This document shows positions 20,861 through 32,420 of a DNA stretch of 64,000 nt, piece by piece. The notes under the pieces are model-generated. The model was given only the letters and a program-made list of their open reading frames with translations. It had not been told where the DNA came from and ran no database searches. The DNA is from Sisyra terminalis. Taxonomy: Eukaryota > Arthropoda > Insecta > Neuroptera > Sisyridae. Within the stretch, counting starts at the first letter, position 1. Each line of letters begins with the position of its first letter. Both the position numbers and the translations under genes were made by a program. The stretch is taken from the NCBI GenBank assembly GCA_958496175.1, contig OY292278.1:42408001-42472000 (forward strand), in the 5' to 3' direction.

Positions 20861-23800
20861 ATGGCAATAAATATCAATAAGTGTTCGCTAGTTTTAGTGG
20901 TCGGGTTTATGTTCATTTCGTATTCGCGGTGTGATACCAATAGCGTTTATAGTTCCGAATGTGGAAACAATTCGGCGGTCACTTGCCAAAGTTTGAAATT
21001 TTTTAAAAAAATTGCTCGACAATTTCTCGAAAATCAATCGAAAGATGTGCTAATCGCAACGGGGGTGCATTTGGTACAGACCGACAACCCTGAAGCCCGC
21101 AGTACCCTCGACCAAAACTCCAGCAATTTGTTTGGAAGCCTCGAAAAATTTCTGCTGAACCACGAAATTCGTATTAAAATGCCAGAAATATTTCCAATTG
21201 AAACCATGAAAAAGTCCTTAAATATCGTTTTTGATGAAATTTCTCAACGATCCTTAGGTATTTACTTACCAAAGATTAGAAAAATGAAAATTTTAAATTT
21301 TAAAATCATTTTTTCATTAGAAGAAACCGGAAGAAAGAAAGATAAAGGAGCTGGGATGTATCTAGCCTTGGCTTTGGCAACAGCCAAGATTTTAGCCACC
21401 ATTGGATTTGGAGCCGTCGGTGCATTGGCCATGAAAGCTTTAATGGTGAGTACCTCAAAAAAAAAAAACATTTTCTTCACGCAAAATAACGCACAATTCT
21501 CGTACATATTTTATAATTAACCTCATTTTTTTGCAACAAAACCATCAATCGTTTAATACACAATATTTTTATCAGAGCAAAAAAGAAATTACATTATTTA
21601 TTTATAGATCTCCAGACAAACGTCTGCTCAATCATCTTCAATAATTATATTTTTGCTAGAGAAAAGATATAAAATAGCAGACAATTCTTTCTTTGCCTCT
21701 CATTATTTATCAAGCACTTTATTGGTGAATCAATAGCTATTACCGATTTATTTTTCGAATCACTTGTAATTTTAAGGTCGGTGGAAAATATTATTAAATT
21801 ATTAATTCAATCATTCACAATGGGTGGAAAGCTTCATGAACTTTGAAAAGGTAATGCAGGGGATGGGATTGTCTAGCCTAATGGTAAGTGGTTAAGGATT
21901 CAATGTTAGTGGAGAAAGGGAATCGCCTTTTGTTTTAGGAGTACAAATTGAAATTGTATTGTTACCATCAATTGCAAATCTAATTCCGATGTTCAATCTA
22001 ACAAATTTATATAGAGTTTTGGTATCGAATATTATTATGACTTATTACGTTACTTAATTCGATCTTGTATTATTAATTTCTTGATTAAAAAGATAAAACT
22101 TACATTTGGGTAAACGAGAAATGTTCACAGAAGATTCATATACGATTCAAGGAAATCAAGTTTTTATGATTATCTTCTGTATTTATTGGAAACAATTGAT
22201 TAAAATCTTCCACCTGTTGGTCGCTTATCACTAAAGATGGGTCTAGGTCATAGGTCAATAACCGTGGCGACTCGTGAAATTCAAGGGGTTATTTTGAATA
22301 AATCTTTCACACTTAAAAAAATCAATTATAAAGAAACTTAGTACAAAATCGGGAGTCCAATTCCAAAGGAAGAAAAAGAAATTAGGGGTTGCACAAAAAT
22401 AGGTTCTTTACTTATCTTTTTTGGTTCTTTGAAACCCATGGTCTAAGTTAATGTTTCTCAAATAAGATTTCGTTCTTTAATGAACATTTTGCCACCAAAG
22501 ATAGGAAACTTTAAATCGGTAAAAATCGTGGTTTCTTTATTAAACCCAAATTTCTACATTAAAAAGGGCTTTACAGTAGTGACCAAACATATAAATTGTT
22601 TACAATTCCAATTATTTAGCTTTCCACTTAAGAGTACAAAAAAAAATTCAAAAATTCTTTACTTCTTATTCCTTTACTGTGCTACCTTTTGACCAAAATT
22701 TTTAATTTACTTAGCTTGAAATTAGATAATTTATATTTAAGGGTGGATCACCGTCAGAACGTAAAAAAAAATGACTTTTTAAAAATGCTGCCATTTTTTT
22801 TAAAGATATTAAAAAACGGTCTTCGGCATGTAAAGGTGAAGTTTTGAACTATTTTTTTTTATTTGAACCGATATGTCCCCCTCCCCCTTTTACAGCGCTT
22901 TGAAAAAGGGTCCTCAAAAATGAGGAGGCAAACGGGAGATAAGTTTTCTCGGGAACCGGAAATTGGATCATGATTTTCCAAAGAATGTAGGTTTTGGTAA
23001 TGCGTCTTCTTGGTACTGAACCTCGAAATTCCGAAAAAAGTTGAAAATTCACAAAATGGCGCGACTTTGAAAAAAAAGTTAAAAGAACGACCTTTTTTTG
23101 GACCTTTTCTCCTCTCCCACTTTGAGGGGGAGAGGTTTGGCCAATTTCAGAGGTTCAGTACCATGAAAACGTGTTGAACTATGAAACTCTCCAGTTTCAA
23201 GTCAATCCGTCGGATAGTTTCTGAGAAATCTTGTCTCCCAGTTTTAAAAAGTTGATTTCGAGAAAAACGCATTTAAAGTTTTTTTAAGATATTTTTTTAT
23301 GTTATTATCAATTTATTCAATTTTTATCAGTGAAAATACATTAGTCAGCTATTCCAATCCCTTTAACACGTTATTCTTGAATGTTATAAGAAGACATTTA
23401 TGGAAAAAAAAAACGATTTTTTTTTCTGACGGTGATCCACCCTTAAATCTATGCCAAATATTTGATGTTAATCTATTTAAATTTTCAATTCAAATTTTAA
23501 ATATCTTAGACTTCTGAAATTGCTTGCATTTTATTGTAGAGATGCATTTTGCGTTGATTTAAATAAGTATTCATCACTAAACCGGTTTTATCGTAATTTC
23601 AATTTGTGGATTTGTAAAATCCGTGCATAGTCTTTGTACAAACAATAACAATCTTGGAATAATGACCTTCTAATTTAAATATTTTTCAATTTTGTGAATT
23701 AAAATGTTTAACAATATGTCTTTTGGCTTAAAATTAAAATATTTACCTAATCAATAATTTTATCTTCACTTATATTTTTCAAGAAATATCTTAAGTCATT

Positions 23801-26800
23801 ATTTTTAAATTCAAATAAATTCAATGAAATATAAAACAAGCTTTGTTAAAAGCAAAAAAAAAATAAACAATAGGTGAAAAAAATAAATCATTTTTCCTTC
23901 TGAAAAACTTAATTTTCCAGAAAGTTTTGATGTATTAATATCTACAGAATTATTCACTTAAAGTGAAATGAACTACAAACCAGTGTATATATCTAAATTC
24001 TGCCGAGAATTTTTTATTTATCTATTAAACAACAAATTATAATATTATTTACATTAATTATACCTAGAACAATGTGTCATTGTTAGATTTGATTGTTTAA
24101 AACCATACCTGAAACTTTGCTTGGCCGATAGTACACAGTTTCCAAACTTGGTGTTTCCTAGCGAAAAAAAAAACCCAACTGAATAGTTTTTAAATTATAA
24201 AACGAATATTTTTTCTTGACTTAATACATACCCTACAATTAGAACCAAAAATGGATCACCAGGTGGCGACATCTACCACAGGAAATGGTGCGGAAAGCTC
24301 TAACCACCGAAAACTGTCCTCCAATCGTTTTCTTGAGCATTTATCAAAATAAATGCGATTAATTATCAAAAAATAGTTCTGAAATCTACCCTGAAATCAT
24401 GGGCAGATAAACTTTCCGAAAACAAACCATGAATATTTCAACACGCCTAGGCCTCGTCTCATAAAGCACAGGTTAATCAAGAATAATTGAAAAACAAAAT
24501 TCGAAAGTTTATTCCGTAAAAAGCGATGGTTCTCAAATTTTCCTGAAACTAACTCAATGGAATTTTCAATCTGCTATATTTTAGAGAACAAAGTGTGAAC
24601 TAAAAAATTTAGTCGTTTATAGGCCAAAATACCAGCGATCCATTATTTTAACCCATTTTGTGCATCAGAAGAAATGAAAATATTTTCAAATAAAATATGT
24701 ATGGTTTTGTGAATTGGTTACTCTTCGAGTAGTTACTCCAATCAGAAGTATAGTTATAAAAAAACCATCAACATTATTTTTTGCATTTTTTTTTTTAAAT
24801 ATATTATATTGATTTCAATAGTTAATTGCACTCGATTAATGCACATTCTTGAAAAATATAGCTAGGAAAATTTTAAGAAAGTTTGGATCAGTAACTAAAT
24901 ACACTTTTGGTTTTGGAAAATTTTTAATTTGTAAACATTTTACGTTTACAATAGTAAAAAATATTAACTATTTTATAGTCAATTAGAAAAGAGATAGACA
25001 CATCAATAATAAATCTTATCTTTTTCTCATTTTACGCCATTACATATCTCTCTTATAAATCAAAATCAGTAGTCCATGTTATATTGAGATTTTCTTAATT
25101 ATGACTCAATTTAAAAGAAAAAACTTTATCACTGAAATCATAATTTTTTAATGTTTCATTCTTTGTAATTTCTATAGTATATCAATGAAATTATTAGGAG
25201 AGATTTCTTTCCATTTTTTAACTAAAAGAACTGACATAATTCGCAATGTGAAGTACTAAATCTATACGATTGTGATCAAAATAATATTTTTTCGCTGACT
25301 TTGAACAGTTATACTGTGTATACAATATATAGAATATATTGCGGGTCAATTTATGTAGTATAATTTAATATAATAGAATAGAAAAATCATACCATTAACA
25401 TAAATTTGAACAGAAGTTCTAACAAAAATGTTTGTGACGTATTGCCCAGATACGTATTTCGATTGCCAAGCAATCATCCTCAGTGGTCATCAAGTAGTTT
25501 GGATCACTCTGTAACTGCTTTGTGATGATTCTCACTTTTTGGCACTTTTCGGGATGCTTACGAAGGATTCGGTAAAAATAAAGAAATTTGGGAACACCCC
25601 CCCCCCCCCTCCATAACCACATTGCAAAAAGAGGAAGGCACGACTTATAAATTGAGGTCAATCCGTGATTATTTTGTGAATCATCACAAAGCAGTTACGG
25701 AGTGATCCAAACTACTTGATGACCACTGAGGAAGATTGCTTGGCAATCGAAATACGTATCTGGGCAATACGTCACGAATATTTTTGGTTGAACTTCTGTT
25801 CAAATTTATGTTTATGGTATGATTTTTCTATTCTATTATATTAAATTATACTACATAAATTGGACCGCAATATATTCTATATATTGTATACACACTATAC
25901 GATTGTGACTTAAATTTTAATAACAAATTTTTGATTCATTATGATCGAAGTCATACTGAAGTATTTTATTAAAAAATATGCATTTGAACAAAAAGATTTT
26001 ATTATTTTTAACCGATCTTTGATTGAATTGAATTGAATCTAATCGATAATTAAGAAATGTATGTGTCCAAAAATCGGTCCAAATCCATTTCTGCATCTTT
26101 TTATGATTCCATCTCGTTTCAAAGATTGGCGATCCAAATAGATAACGTAGATTAAGAAACAGCCATTAGGAATATATCAATAGATGAACAGCAAAACTAT
26201 ATTCACCTTCCCCCAAGAATTTTGGGGTCAACTGATAGACTTTTTCTTTGGATTTCGCCTTCTATAATCATTTGCAGAAGTTCATACTTTTCTCCTCATA
26301 TTATATGTACCTGTGTCCTTTAAAATGCATTTTTCTTTTCTTGATGGTAAACTTGAGTCATTTAGTATTTCCATGCAGTTATTCAAATCTTAATATACTG
26401 TCCTAATTATTCTGGAATAATAATTATTCAGGAAGCGAATTCTCAAAGGAAGGTTAAGACTGAACAACTTTTAAAAGATCAAAGTAAAAACTTCTTAACT
26501 TAGAACGGAAGGATTTGAAGAAATATTTCTAGACTTAAAAGAAAAAATACTGATCAAGAACTAGCAGGAAATGCAGGGGGGGAGACACTGGCTTCTACGC
26601 ACTTTAAGACAGCCCAGCCATGATTCAAAGTCTAATAAGCTTTCTTAGGCTACCTGGAAATGATCTAAGAAACATTTGCAAAGAACCAATCGATTTTCTG
26701 CTGAGATTTATCTCAGAAACAGAATGGTACCAATTGGAATTAAAAACAAAAATGGGCTGCAATAATCTTTTTAGGATGCTACATACAGGAACTTTTAGAA

Positions 26801-29800
26801 GAGCCCCTTAGAACAATGAAGGTGAAGAACTTCCACATTTACTATTCTTCAAATGAAATTCATTGAAATTCTTGGTTTACATTGGAAAATATACTTTTTA
26901 AGCAAATCAATTTTCTTTTCCAATGATATAACGAAAATTTAACTCTCGTATCCGTAGAGGAGAATTGAGAAAATGTAACATCTAGCCTTTCGTACACCGG
27001 AGCTTTAGGATTTACCTGACCTTACGAAAAATCATCTTTTGTTTATAAATATATTTCTTGCATGTTCAATGTAGCTTCTGATTTTTTTCTTTTCGGTCGC
27101 ATTGATCAGTCATGACAATGAATCTAGGCAATTGTACGAAAATACGTAATTCAGAATAGCACTATCGATAACTAGATGAACCTGGACCAGTCTCTTGGCA
27201 AATGCAAAGATTTTTTGATTCCACCAAAATCAAAGTTCCTAGTTCCTGCTTTCTAATAATTACATTAATTGAATATTAAAAAATGTTACCCTCAATTAAC
27301 ATTTGCGTAAGTACTCTTGTTAAACGAACAGTGAAGTACTTTTCCAGAAAAATCCTTCAACTGTAGAAATAAAAAAAAGAAATCAAAGCTTGAAAATGCG
27401 AACTACCAAACTACACTTTAAAAAAATTGTATTGCTTTCCTTTCTGAAAATTCAATATGTCTTACGGGAAGAAAGGGTAAAAGGTATCCCAAGTCTAAGG
27501 TGGTCCAATCCCAAGGTTTGTAAATTACACAGGTTGCTCCATTAGAAAAAAAAATGACGTCATAGGAAGAATTTTGAAATTGATCAGTCTGAAGATATGT
27601 ACGAATTTCTACTGGATACGTCACGTATTCATCACGTAGCTACCATTAGGCCACCTGTGTATTTTATAAACCTTGGTCCAATCCTGTATTATGATCTTAA
27701 AATAAAGTTCGATACAGTATAAAAAATAACATATAATATATTTTTATTCAGAATATATTATTTAAATTCAGTAGGATAATTAAGACTAATTTAAAAGTAA
27801 TGAAATTTTATTTCGAGAGCTCAATTATTTCCAAGAAGCCTATATTTATTTAATAAAAATTTTAAGCTGATGAAAAATAAGTAATCAAAATAAACTTTAT
27901 TATAATGTTGTAAATTTTCCATATGATTAAATTTTCCCAATAAAATTCACCAAAATATCTTATTGAGGAATTTAATTGAAAATTTTCAAATATTGGATTT
28001 AATTTTAATAGTTTTTTTTTTCTGCGAAAGGAAGGAAATTACTTTTGACAAACAAATATTGAGAAAAAAAATTATAAGCTATATTAATTTCCGCTGTTTC
28101 TGCTTTATCGATTCGTTATTTTTGATAGTCAACCCGTATTACTTGTGTGTTACGGGAATTGTCTACCCAACTACCACAACAAAATCATGGTCGATAAAAC
28201 TGTAGATTCAGAAGAAATTATTTTTATTATTCTCCCATTGCCCCGGCGAAATTGTAGGAGGAGATATTTGAATTGGTATTTGTAAATGGCGAAAGAATGA
28301 AAGTAAATTGATGATTATTTTATTGTGAATTGGGGGAATTTTTGAATTGAGACATCTCGTAGGAAAATCATGAAGTTTATAAAGATTGTATATCGTTCGG
28401 CTATTTCGTATCTTGTAAATTTGAAAGTAGTAACTTAGAATGGTTTGTACTTTCGTGACAAATCTGACTATTTAATTGGAATCGTTCTAAACTAAATCAA
28501 TTGGAAAACGGTTTGTGATATTCTCAAACGTGTTACAGGTGTCTCTCTAATATCAATTTTAAAAATTCCACATTTATTAAAGTAACTGAATATGTTCGTC
28601 TTTTAATGAATAGAACCTTCCTGGAACGAATGTTGACCTAAATACCATCAAAATTTCCCTTAAAGTCTCAACCAGTAATATCATAAAATAAATTTTAAAC
28701 AAGTTCTTCTTGTTTTTGTCTTCTAATTATCCGATACACCTATTATAAAACCAATAAAAAGATATCCATTAAAAAGTACAAAAAAAGCAATAAATTAAAG
28801 TTAAAAAAAAATTCGAAACCATTTTCCAAGTCATCTTTTTGGGTTTTAAGCCCAAACTGCACTCCAAACCACATGCATAAATTATTCCTTGTTCCCGATA
28901 ATCCAATGTTGGTTTTATCTTAAAAATCCTCCCATTTATTTTCAATTACAACCCCCGATTAAGTGGAAAATATCAATCGAGCGAATATTTCCGAATGGAA
29001 CACTTCCATATAGTAAAAGTGCACCCCAGTGATTTTAGCTGCGTTATTTCGTTCATTGAAATTTCGGAAGGAACAGCAAATTACATATTTATAATTCATG
29101 AGGGTAATAAAATTGTCTCGTTCAAGCTCCCTTTTCACCGATTTAATAACGTTATTAATTTGCTCGACAAGAAATGCGAATTTTAAAACGAAATTTGATA
29201 TCAATTACTGAAGAAAGAACGGTTGGTAAACCATCAATTATGTATAGTTTAAACTGAAATTGTTTTGTTCATTTGAATTGGGCGGAAATTATTTTATGAA
29301 ACCTAATTTTGAATATTACTTCCGAGATTTGTTTCGATTTTCGTTTAACAAAGATATTTTCAATGTTTAATCTTGGCTAAATGATGCAAGAAATTAAAGA
29401 TTTTCAGGGTTCATTTTAATCATTATAATATATTTTAATATTTTAATATATTCTCTGCATACCACGTTTTTGTAGCGAAAAATTTTAATATAAATACTTA
29501 ATTTTATGACCAATAATAAAACTTAAAATCCAAAGGTTGTATAAGGTAAATAAAGTAAACTAACCCTTAAGAATTAAGGAATTCAACGGCAGTACTACGA
29601 TTTGTTCTGTTTTGTCCTACACTCATTTGATTTATTTGCGTTATAACACATTTTGATTTTGTAAAATTTGCAACATCGACTTTTCTCAACATCGACTTTG
29701 AATTTAATCATCAATTCAAGTATATAAAATTACAATGAAAGTAATAAAATTTAATCAAGTTTTGGTATATAATAAAGAAAGTGTTCCTTGAAGAACTAAA

Positions 29801-31691
29801 ATTCGAAGAAATGCATAAGTTTTGATGAAGAAATTTCCATTTTTTCAACTTTGAATTCACAAGAATCTTGAAACTTAAAAAATCTGGTTTCCTAAATACA
29901 TCTCTTTTGATTACAATAACTAAGGCTCCTCTATTGATTAAGATTGACTAAAAATCTTTTGAGAATAATTTAATCATGCAAAGGCTTTTTAACAAACAAT
30001 AAAGAATGTTTATGCAATAAAGCTTTCATTAACGGGCTTAAAAGTTTGACTTTCAAAAATCGAATATCTACACACTCCAATATCTAGAAAGCTTTTAATT
30101 AGAGGTCATTGAATTGGGAATTTTTTCGTACTTTTGGGCAATCGAAATACGTATCTGGGAAACAAAACAAGAGTATTGGAGCTTTGGTCAAAAATCTTTC
30201 GAGAATAATTTGACCATTTAAGGGCTTTAAAATAAACTAATAGTCTTTTTCCTCTAAGCTATCTCAAGAAAGAAAGTCTAAACATAAAAGCTTTCACTAA
30301 TTGACTTTAAAATGTAACCTTAAAAAAATCATTACTAGATCTTCCACAAAACACCAACTTGAAGGTCAAAGTTGGAATTCAACAGGAAAGGCTAAGGGAT
30401 GATAATAACAAGCAGAATCATATAGTTATTCACTATCCCGTTTACCCTTCGAAACGCCAGAAAATTGGGCTTTCAAATGATATAGATACGTCTAAAATAT
30501 TTTAGGTCAAAGATGACCAAAAGAATATTAAAATGGGAATCCTTAGAAAAAAGATAAAGAGAAAGACCTGATCTACGATGGAAAATTAAGAATGGACAAG
30601 TAATGGCAGAGAAAGAAAAAAATAAGATGGGAAACCAGGGAATTGTTGTGGACAAAAAAAGTAAAATCATAATCAGAAAATACCAAAGAAGAAGAAGCTT
30701 GCAAAGTTTGGAAATCACATATAAAATTTATGTTAAATAAATATTTTTGATCCTAAAAATCAATAAGAACATTGTTTATAATTGCTATTAAAGTGATCAA
30801 CTTTTGGAGTAGTAAATCAAAGGAATATTGTCAAATTTTCCTTCTCTTTATTTGCATTTATTTTCCGAAATAGTTTTCATTTATCCTTGAGGACTGCCAA
30901 TCTTAAGAGTTAACAGTTTATCCTTTGCAAATGTAATTTATTTCAGTTGTATAAAGCCTATGATTCTAATTGTCCATGCTCCTTTTTTCTGGATTATTTC
31001 AATAATTTAACCCTTTGATGAAAGATTTCTTTGTTACAAAGTATAATAGGAAAATTTTGATTAATTTTTCCATGCAAGAATTGCAGTTAGCTAGATGTTT
31101 TTTTGTTAATGGACGTGGAAAATAAGAAATGATACACTTTTTTTAACAAAATATATCATTATTCCATTAATTTTAAATCACATGTCTTATGATGTTGAAG
31201 TTGGTATTGTTATAAGAATATGATGATAATTCTTTACTTTATCCCATAAAATGTATGATGTATATACAATGGTAGTATTCTACAATCAATGTCATTTTGA
31301 ATGACGTGGAGGTGACGACATTAAGGGTAGAAAATTGAATTATCATTTAAAGTGAACTAAGGGAAATTTTCTACTAAAAGTTTTAAAAAATGTCAACTTT
31401 CCCCATTTTGTTCTTTTTTTTGTGGGTAATAAAATTATTGGTTGATTGATTTAACTTGGAAATTTCATGAAAAGTAGTTTGGAAAATTGGTAAAATGAAT
31501 TTATTTTGTTATAGGTTTCTTCACTTGCGTTGATGCTCTCGGCGCTTTTGGGGTTGAAAAAGATGTCATCGGGTCATGAATCGGCGCCACAGGTGATTTA
31601 TGCAGGACACGGTGGTCATGAGGGACACCGTCGAAAACGCCGTGATTTACCCGACGCCACCCCATTACCGTACCGAGCCTGGCAACCCTGA
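20861..31691 (+). CDS. Osiris-family (DUF1676) protein, complete three-exon gene
   Basis: Exons are 20861-21257, 21321-21445 and 31515-31691 (699 nt, 232 residues plus stop). Junctions are CTTAG/GTATTT..TTAG/AAG (phase 1) and TAATG/GTGAGT..ATAG/GTT (phase 0). The product has a signal peptide (residues 1-24), the Osiris cysteine pair (C34, C42), an amphipathic DUF1676 region (~43-132) and a basic run RKKDKG (137-142). A long hydrophobic, Ala/Leu-rich segment follows (~143-190). The tail has His/Gly, a dibasic RRKRR (213-217) and PLPYRAWQP, matching the family's AQxLAYxAY-type ending. Osiris proteins are insect-specific and linked to cuticle patterning and endosomal trafficking. Intron 1 is 63 bp and in frame; intron 2 is 10,069 bp and filled with transposons. 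The paralogue number cannot be assigned. Confidence 0.88.
21446..22736. other. Osiris intron 2, proximal part
   Basis: This is intronic sequence directly after the GTGAGT donor. No repeat family or frame was recognised. Confidence 0.4.
22741..23442. mobile_element. TTAA-flanked MITE (piggyBac-like), copy 1
   Basis: A perfect 19-bp terminal inverted repeat, GGGTGGATCACCGTCAGAA, is flanked by TTAA on both sides (22737-22740 and 23443-23446). The 702-bp interior has no transposase. It shares a motif like tttcgagaaaaacgc with the TTAA element at 45397-46172. TTAA targets are the mark of piggyBac-type transposases. Confidence 0.75.
23447..25261. other. Osiris intron 2, with a less repetitive island
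   Basis: Most is AT-rich filler. The part at ~24230-24480 is richer in G+C and includes atcaccaggtggcgacatc (24255-24273), which resembles a CTCF-type insulator site. No exon was recognised. Confidence 0.35.
25444..25490 (-). ncRNA. Hammerhead ribozyme motif, left arm of family D
   Basis: Minus strand: CTGAGGA core, stem II GATTGC/GCAATC, GAAA, an 8-nt palindrome ATACGTAT as stem III, C at the cleavage position, and stem I CCA/TGG. Confidence 0.65.
25721..25766 (+). ncRNA. Hammerhead ribozyme motif, right arm of family D
   Basis: CTGAGGA is at 25726-25732, with perfect 6-bp stem II GATTGC/GCAATC and GAAA at 25749-25752. Palindromic stem III ATACGTAT, cleavage C (25760) and stem I CCA/TGG follow. 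Confidence 0.7.
26420..26830 (+). pseudogene. Possible LINE RNase H/C-terminal relic
   Basis: Around 26620-26735 the plus strand reads LPGNDLRNICKEP then IDFLLRFISETEW, resembling the C-terminal tail of some LINE ORF2 proteins (L..PI..LL.FI..TGW). Flanking frames have stops. The assignment is tentative. Confidence 0.3.
27512..27676. mobile_element. Palindromic hAT-like MITE, copy 2
   Basis: The same family as 5362-5526. It starts caaggtttg and ends aaccttgg, and is flanked by a perfect 8-bp duplication TCCAATCC (27504-27511 and 27677-27684), which fixes the hAT-type target size. The open frame across it is a by-product. Confidence 0.8.
27685..30339. other. Osiris intron 2, distal part
   Basis: No exon was recognised. 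At ~28850-29210 both strands carry open frames (63 and 81 codons) in a less repetitive island, but neither has a known domain. A 26-base fragment of the family D hammerhead (gggcaatcgaaatacgtatc) lies at ~30138-30157. Confidence 0.35.
30340..31075 (+). mobile_element. Non-LTR retrotransposon tail, plus copy of an inverted pair
   Basis: The sequence is an inverted copy of 33957-34690. In the sense frame, broken by stops, a segment like MTKRILKWESLEKR..ERPDLRWK resembles the extreme C-terminus of many LINE ORF2 proteins (..KR.RGRP..RW). The longer open frame on the opposite strand is not coding. Confidence 0.55.
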
Positions 31692-31767
31692 TCGACTGAA
31701 TTGAATTCTCGAACTATTTATTCACCTATTTATTGTATCTTAATTTATTAATTGCCGTATCATTGAA

Positions 31768-31773
31768 AATAAA
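31768..31773 (+). terminator. AATAAA polyadenylation signal of the Osiris gene
   Basis: An AATAAA hexamer lies 77 bases after the TGA stop, followed by an A-rich stretch. Confidence 0.55.
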
Positions 31774-31991
31774 AAGCAAAATTAAAAAAAAATGCGGATG
31801 TGCAAGAATTTAACACACTATTTCTAATTGCAGACTGGGTGGAAAAAAAATCTAGTTCACATAAAAAGTTGATCACAAATTTGAAAATAAAACGTATGCG
31901 TCACATAAGAAAAAGGCATTCTAGTAGCCACACGAAGAAAGAGGTGCTTCATAAATGGAGAGAGAAAGAGAAAACGGTATGATCAGTGATC

Positions 31992-32420
31992 CAATGACCT
32001 GGATCTCATCCGAGAGGTTGTTGTTACTTGTTTTGTGTGCCACTTCCTATAATACCGGTTGGACGGGCACCAGGAAGTGATGGCTGGTGTTGATTGTGAT
32101 CTGGGCCGTGACGGTGGGATCGTTCAAGTGAAATACACATGAAAGTGTTACCTTGGACTTGAAAATTCGGTCATTGGGCCAACGTACCTCTGCCATTGTA
32201 CTGTCTTTCTATTTTCTTCCCCCAAATGTGGAGAAGAAACGCGCGTCGGTTCGGTATATCCCCACACGACTAGCCCCACCAGAACGTGACCTCTTTATCC
32301 GTATTCCGTATAATAAATACATTGTAGTGCGGCTTGGTCGCTAGAATTACAAGCGACAACGTCCACGAATCATCGTCCCTTTGCCTTTTATAGATATAAT
32401 TCAATCGGCTTTTATTCTCG
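31992..32420. promoter_or_regulatory. GC-richer unique island 3' of the Osiris gene
   Basis: Base composition rises clearly compared with the surroundings, with no repeat match. It contains taccggttgg (~32055), close to the Grainyhead site AACCGGTT used in epidermal enhancers. A 63-codon open frame (32153-32344) has no recognised domain. It is most simply a conserved regulatory element; an unrecognised exon is possible. Confidence 0.35.

Larger units (their letters stand above)
25276..25894. mobile_element. Foldback hammerhead retroelement, family D, full length
   Basis: Arms of ~240 bp (25276-~25515 and ~25670-25894) are inverted copies. A perfect 14-bp direct repeat CTATACGATTGTGA borders it (25262-25275 and 25895-25908). 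The centre holds a run of C near 25597-25607. Shorter relatives are at 40090-40406 and 61195-61335, and a fragment is at ~30131-30160. No coding frame is present; the open frame at 25419-25661 is a by-product. Confidence 0.8.

Noticed and set aside
25419..25661. 80-codon minus-strand frame
   Set aside because: It lies wholly inside the foldback hammerhead element and crosses a homopolymer C run.
28959..29204. Overlapping open frames on both strands
   Set aside because: Neither has a recognised domain or splice context; double-strand openness here may just reflect a non-repetitive stretch. Kept only as an island.
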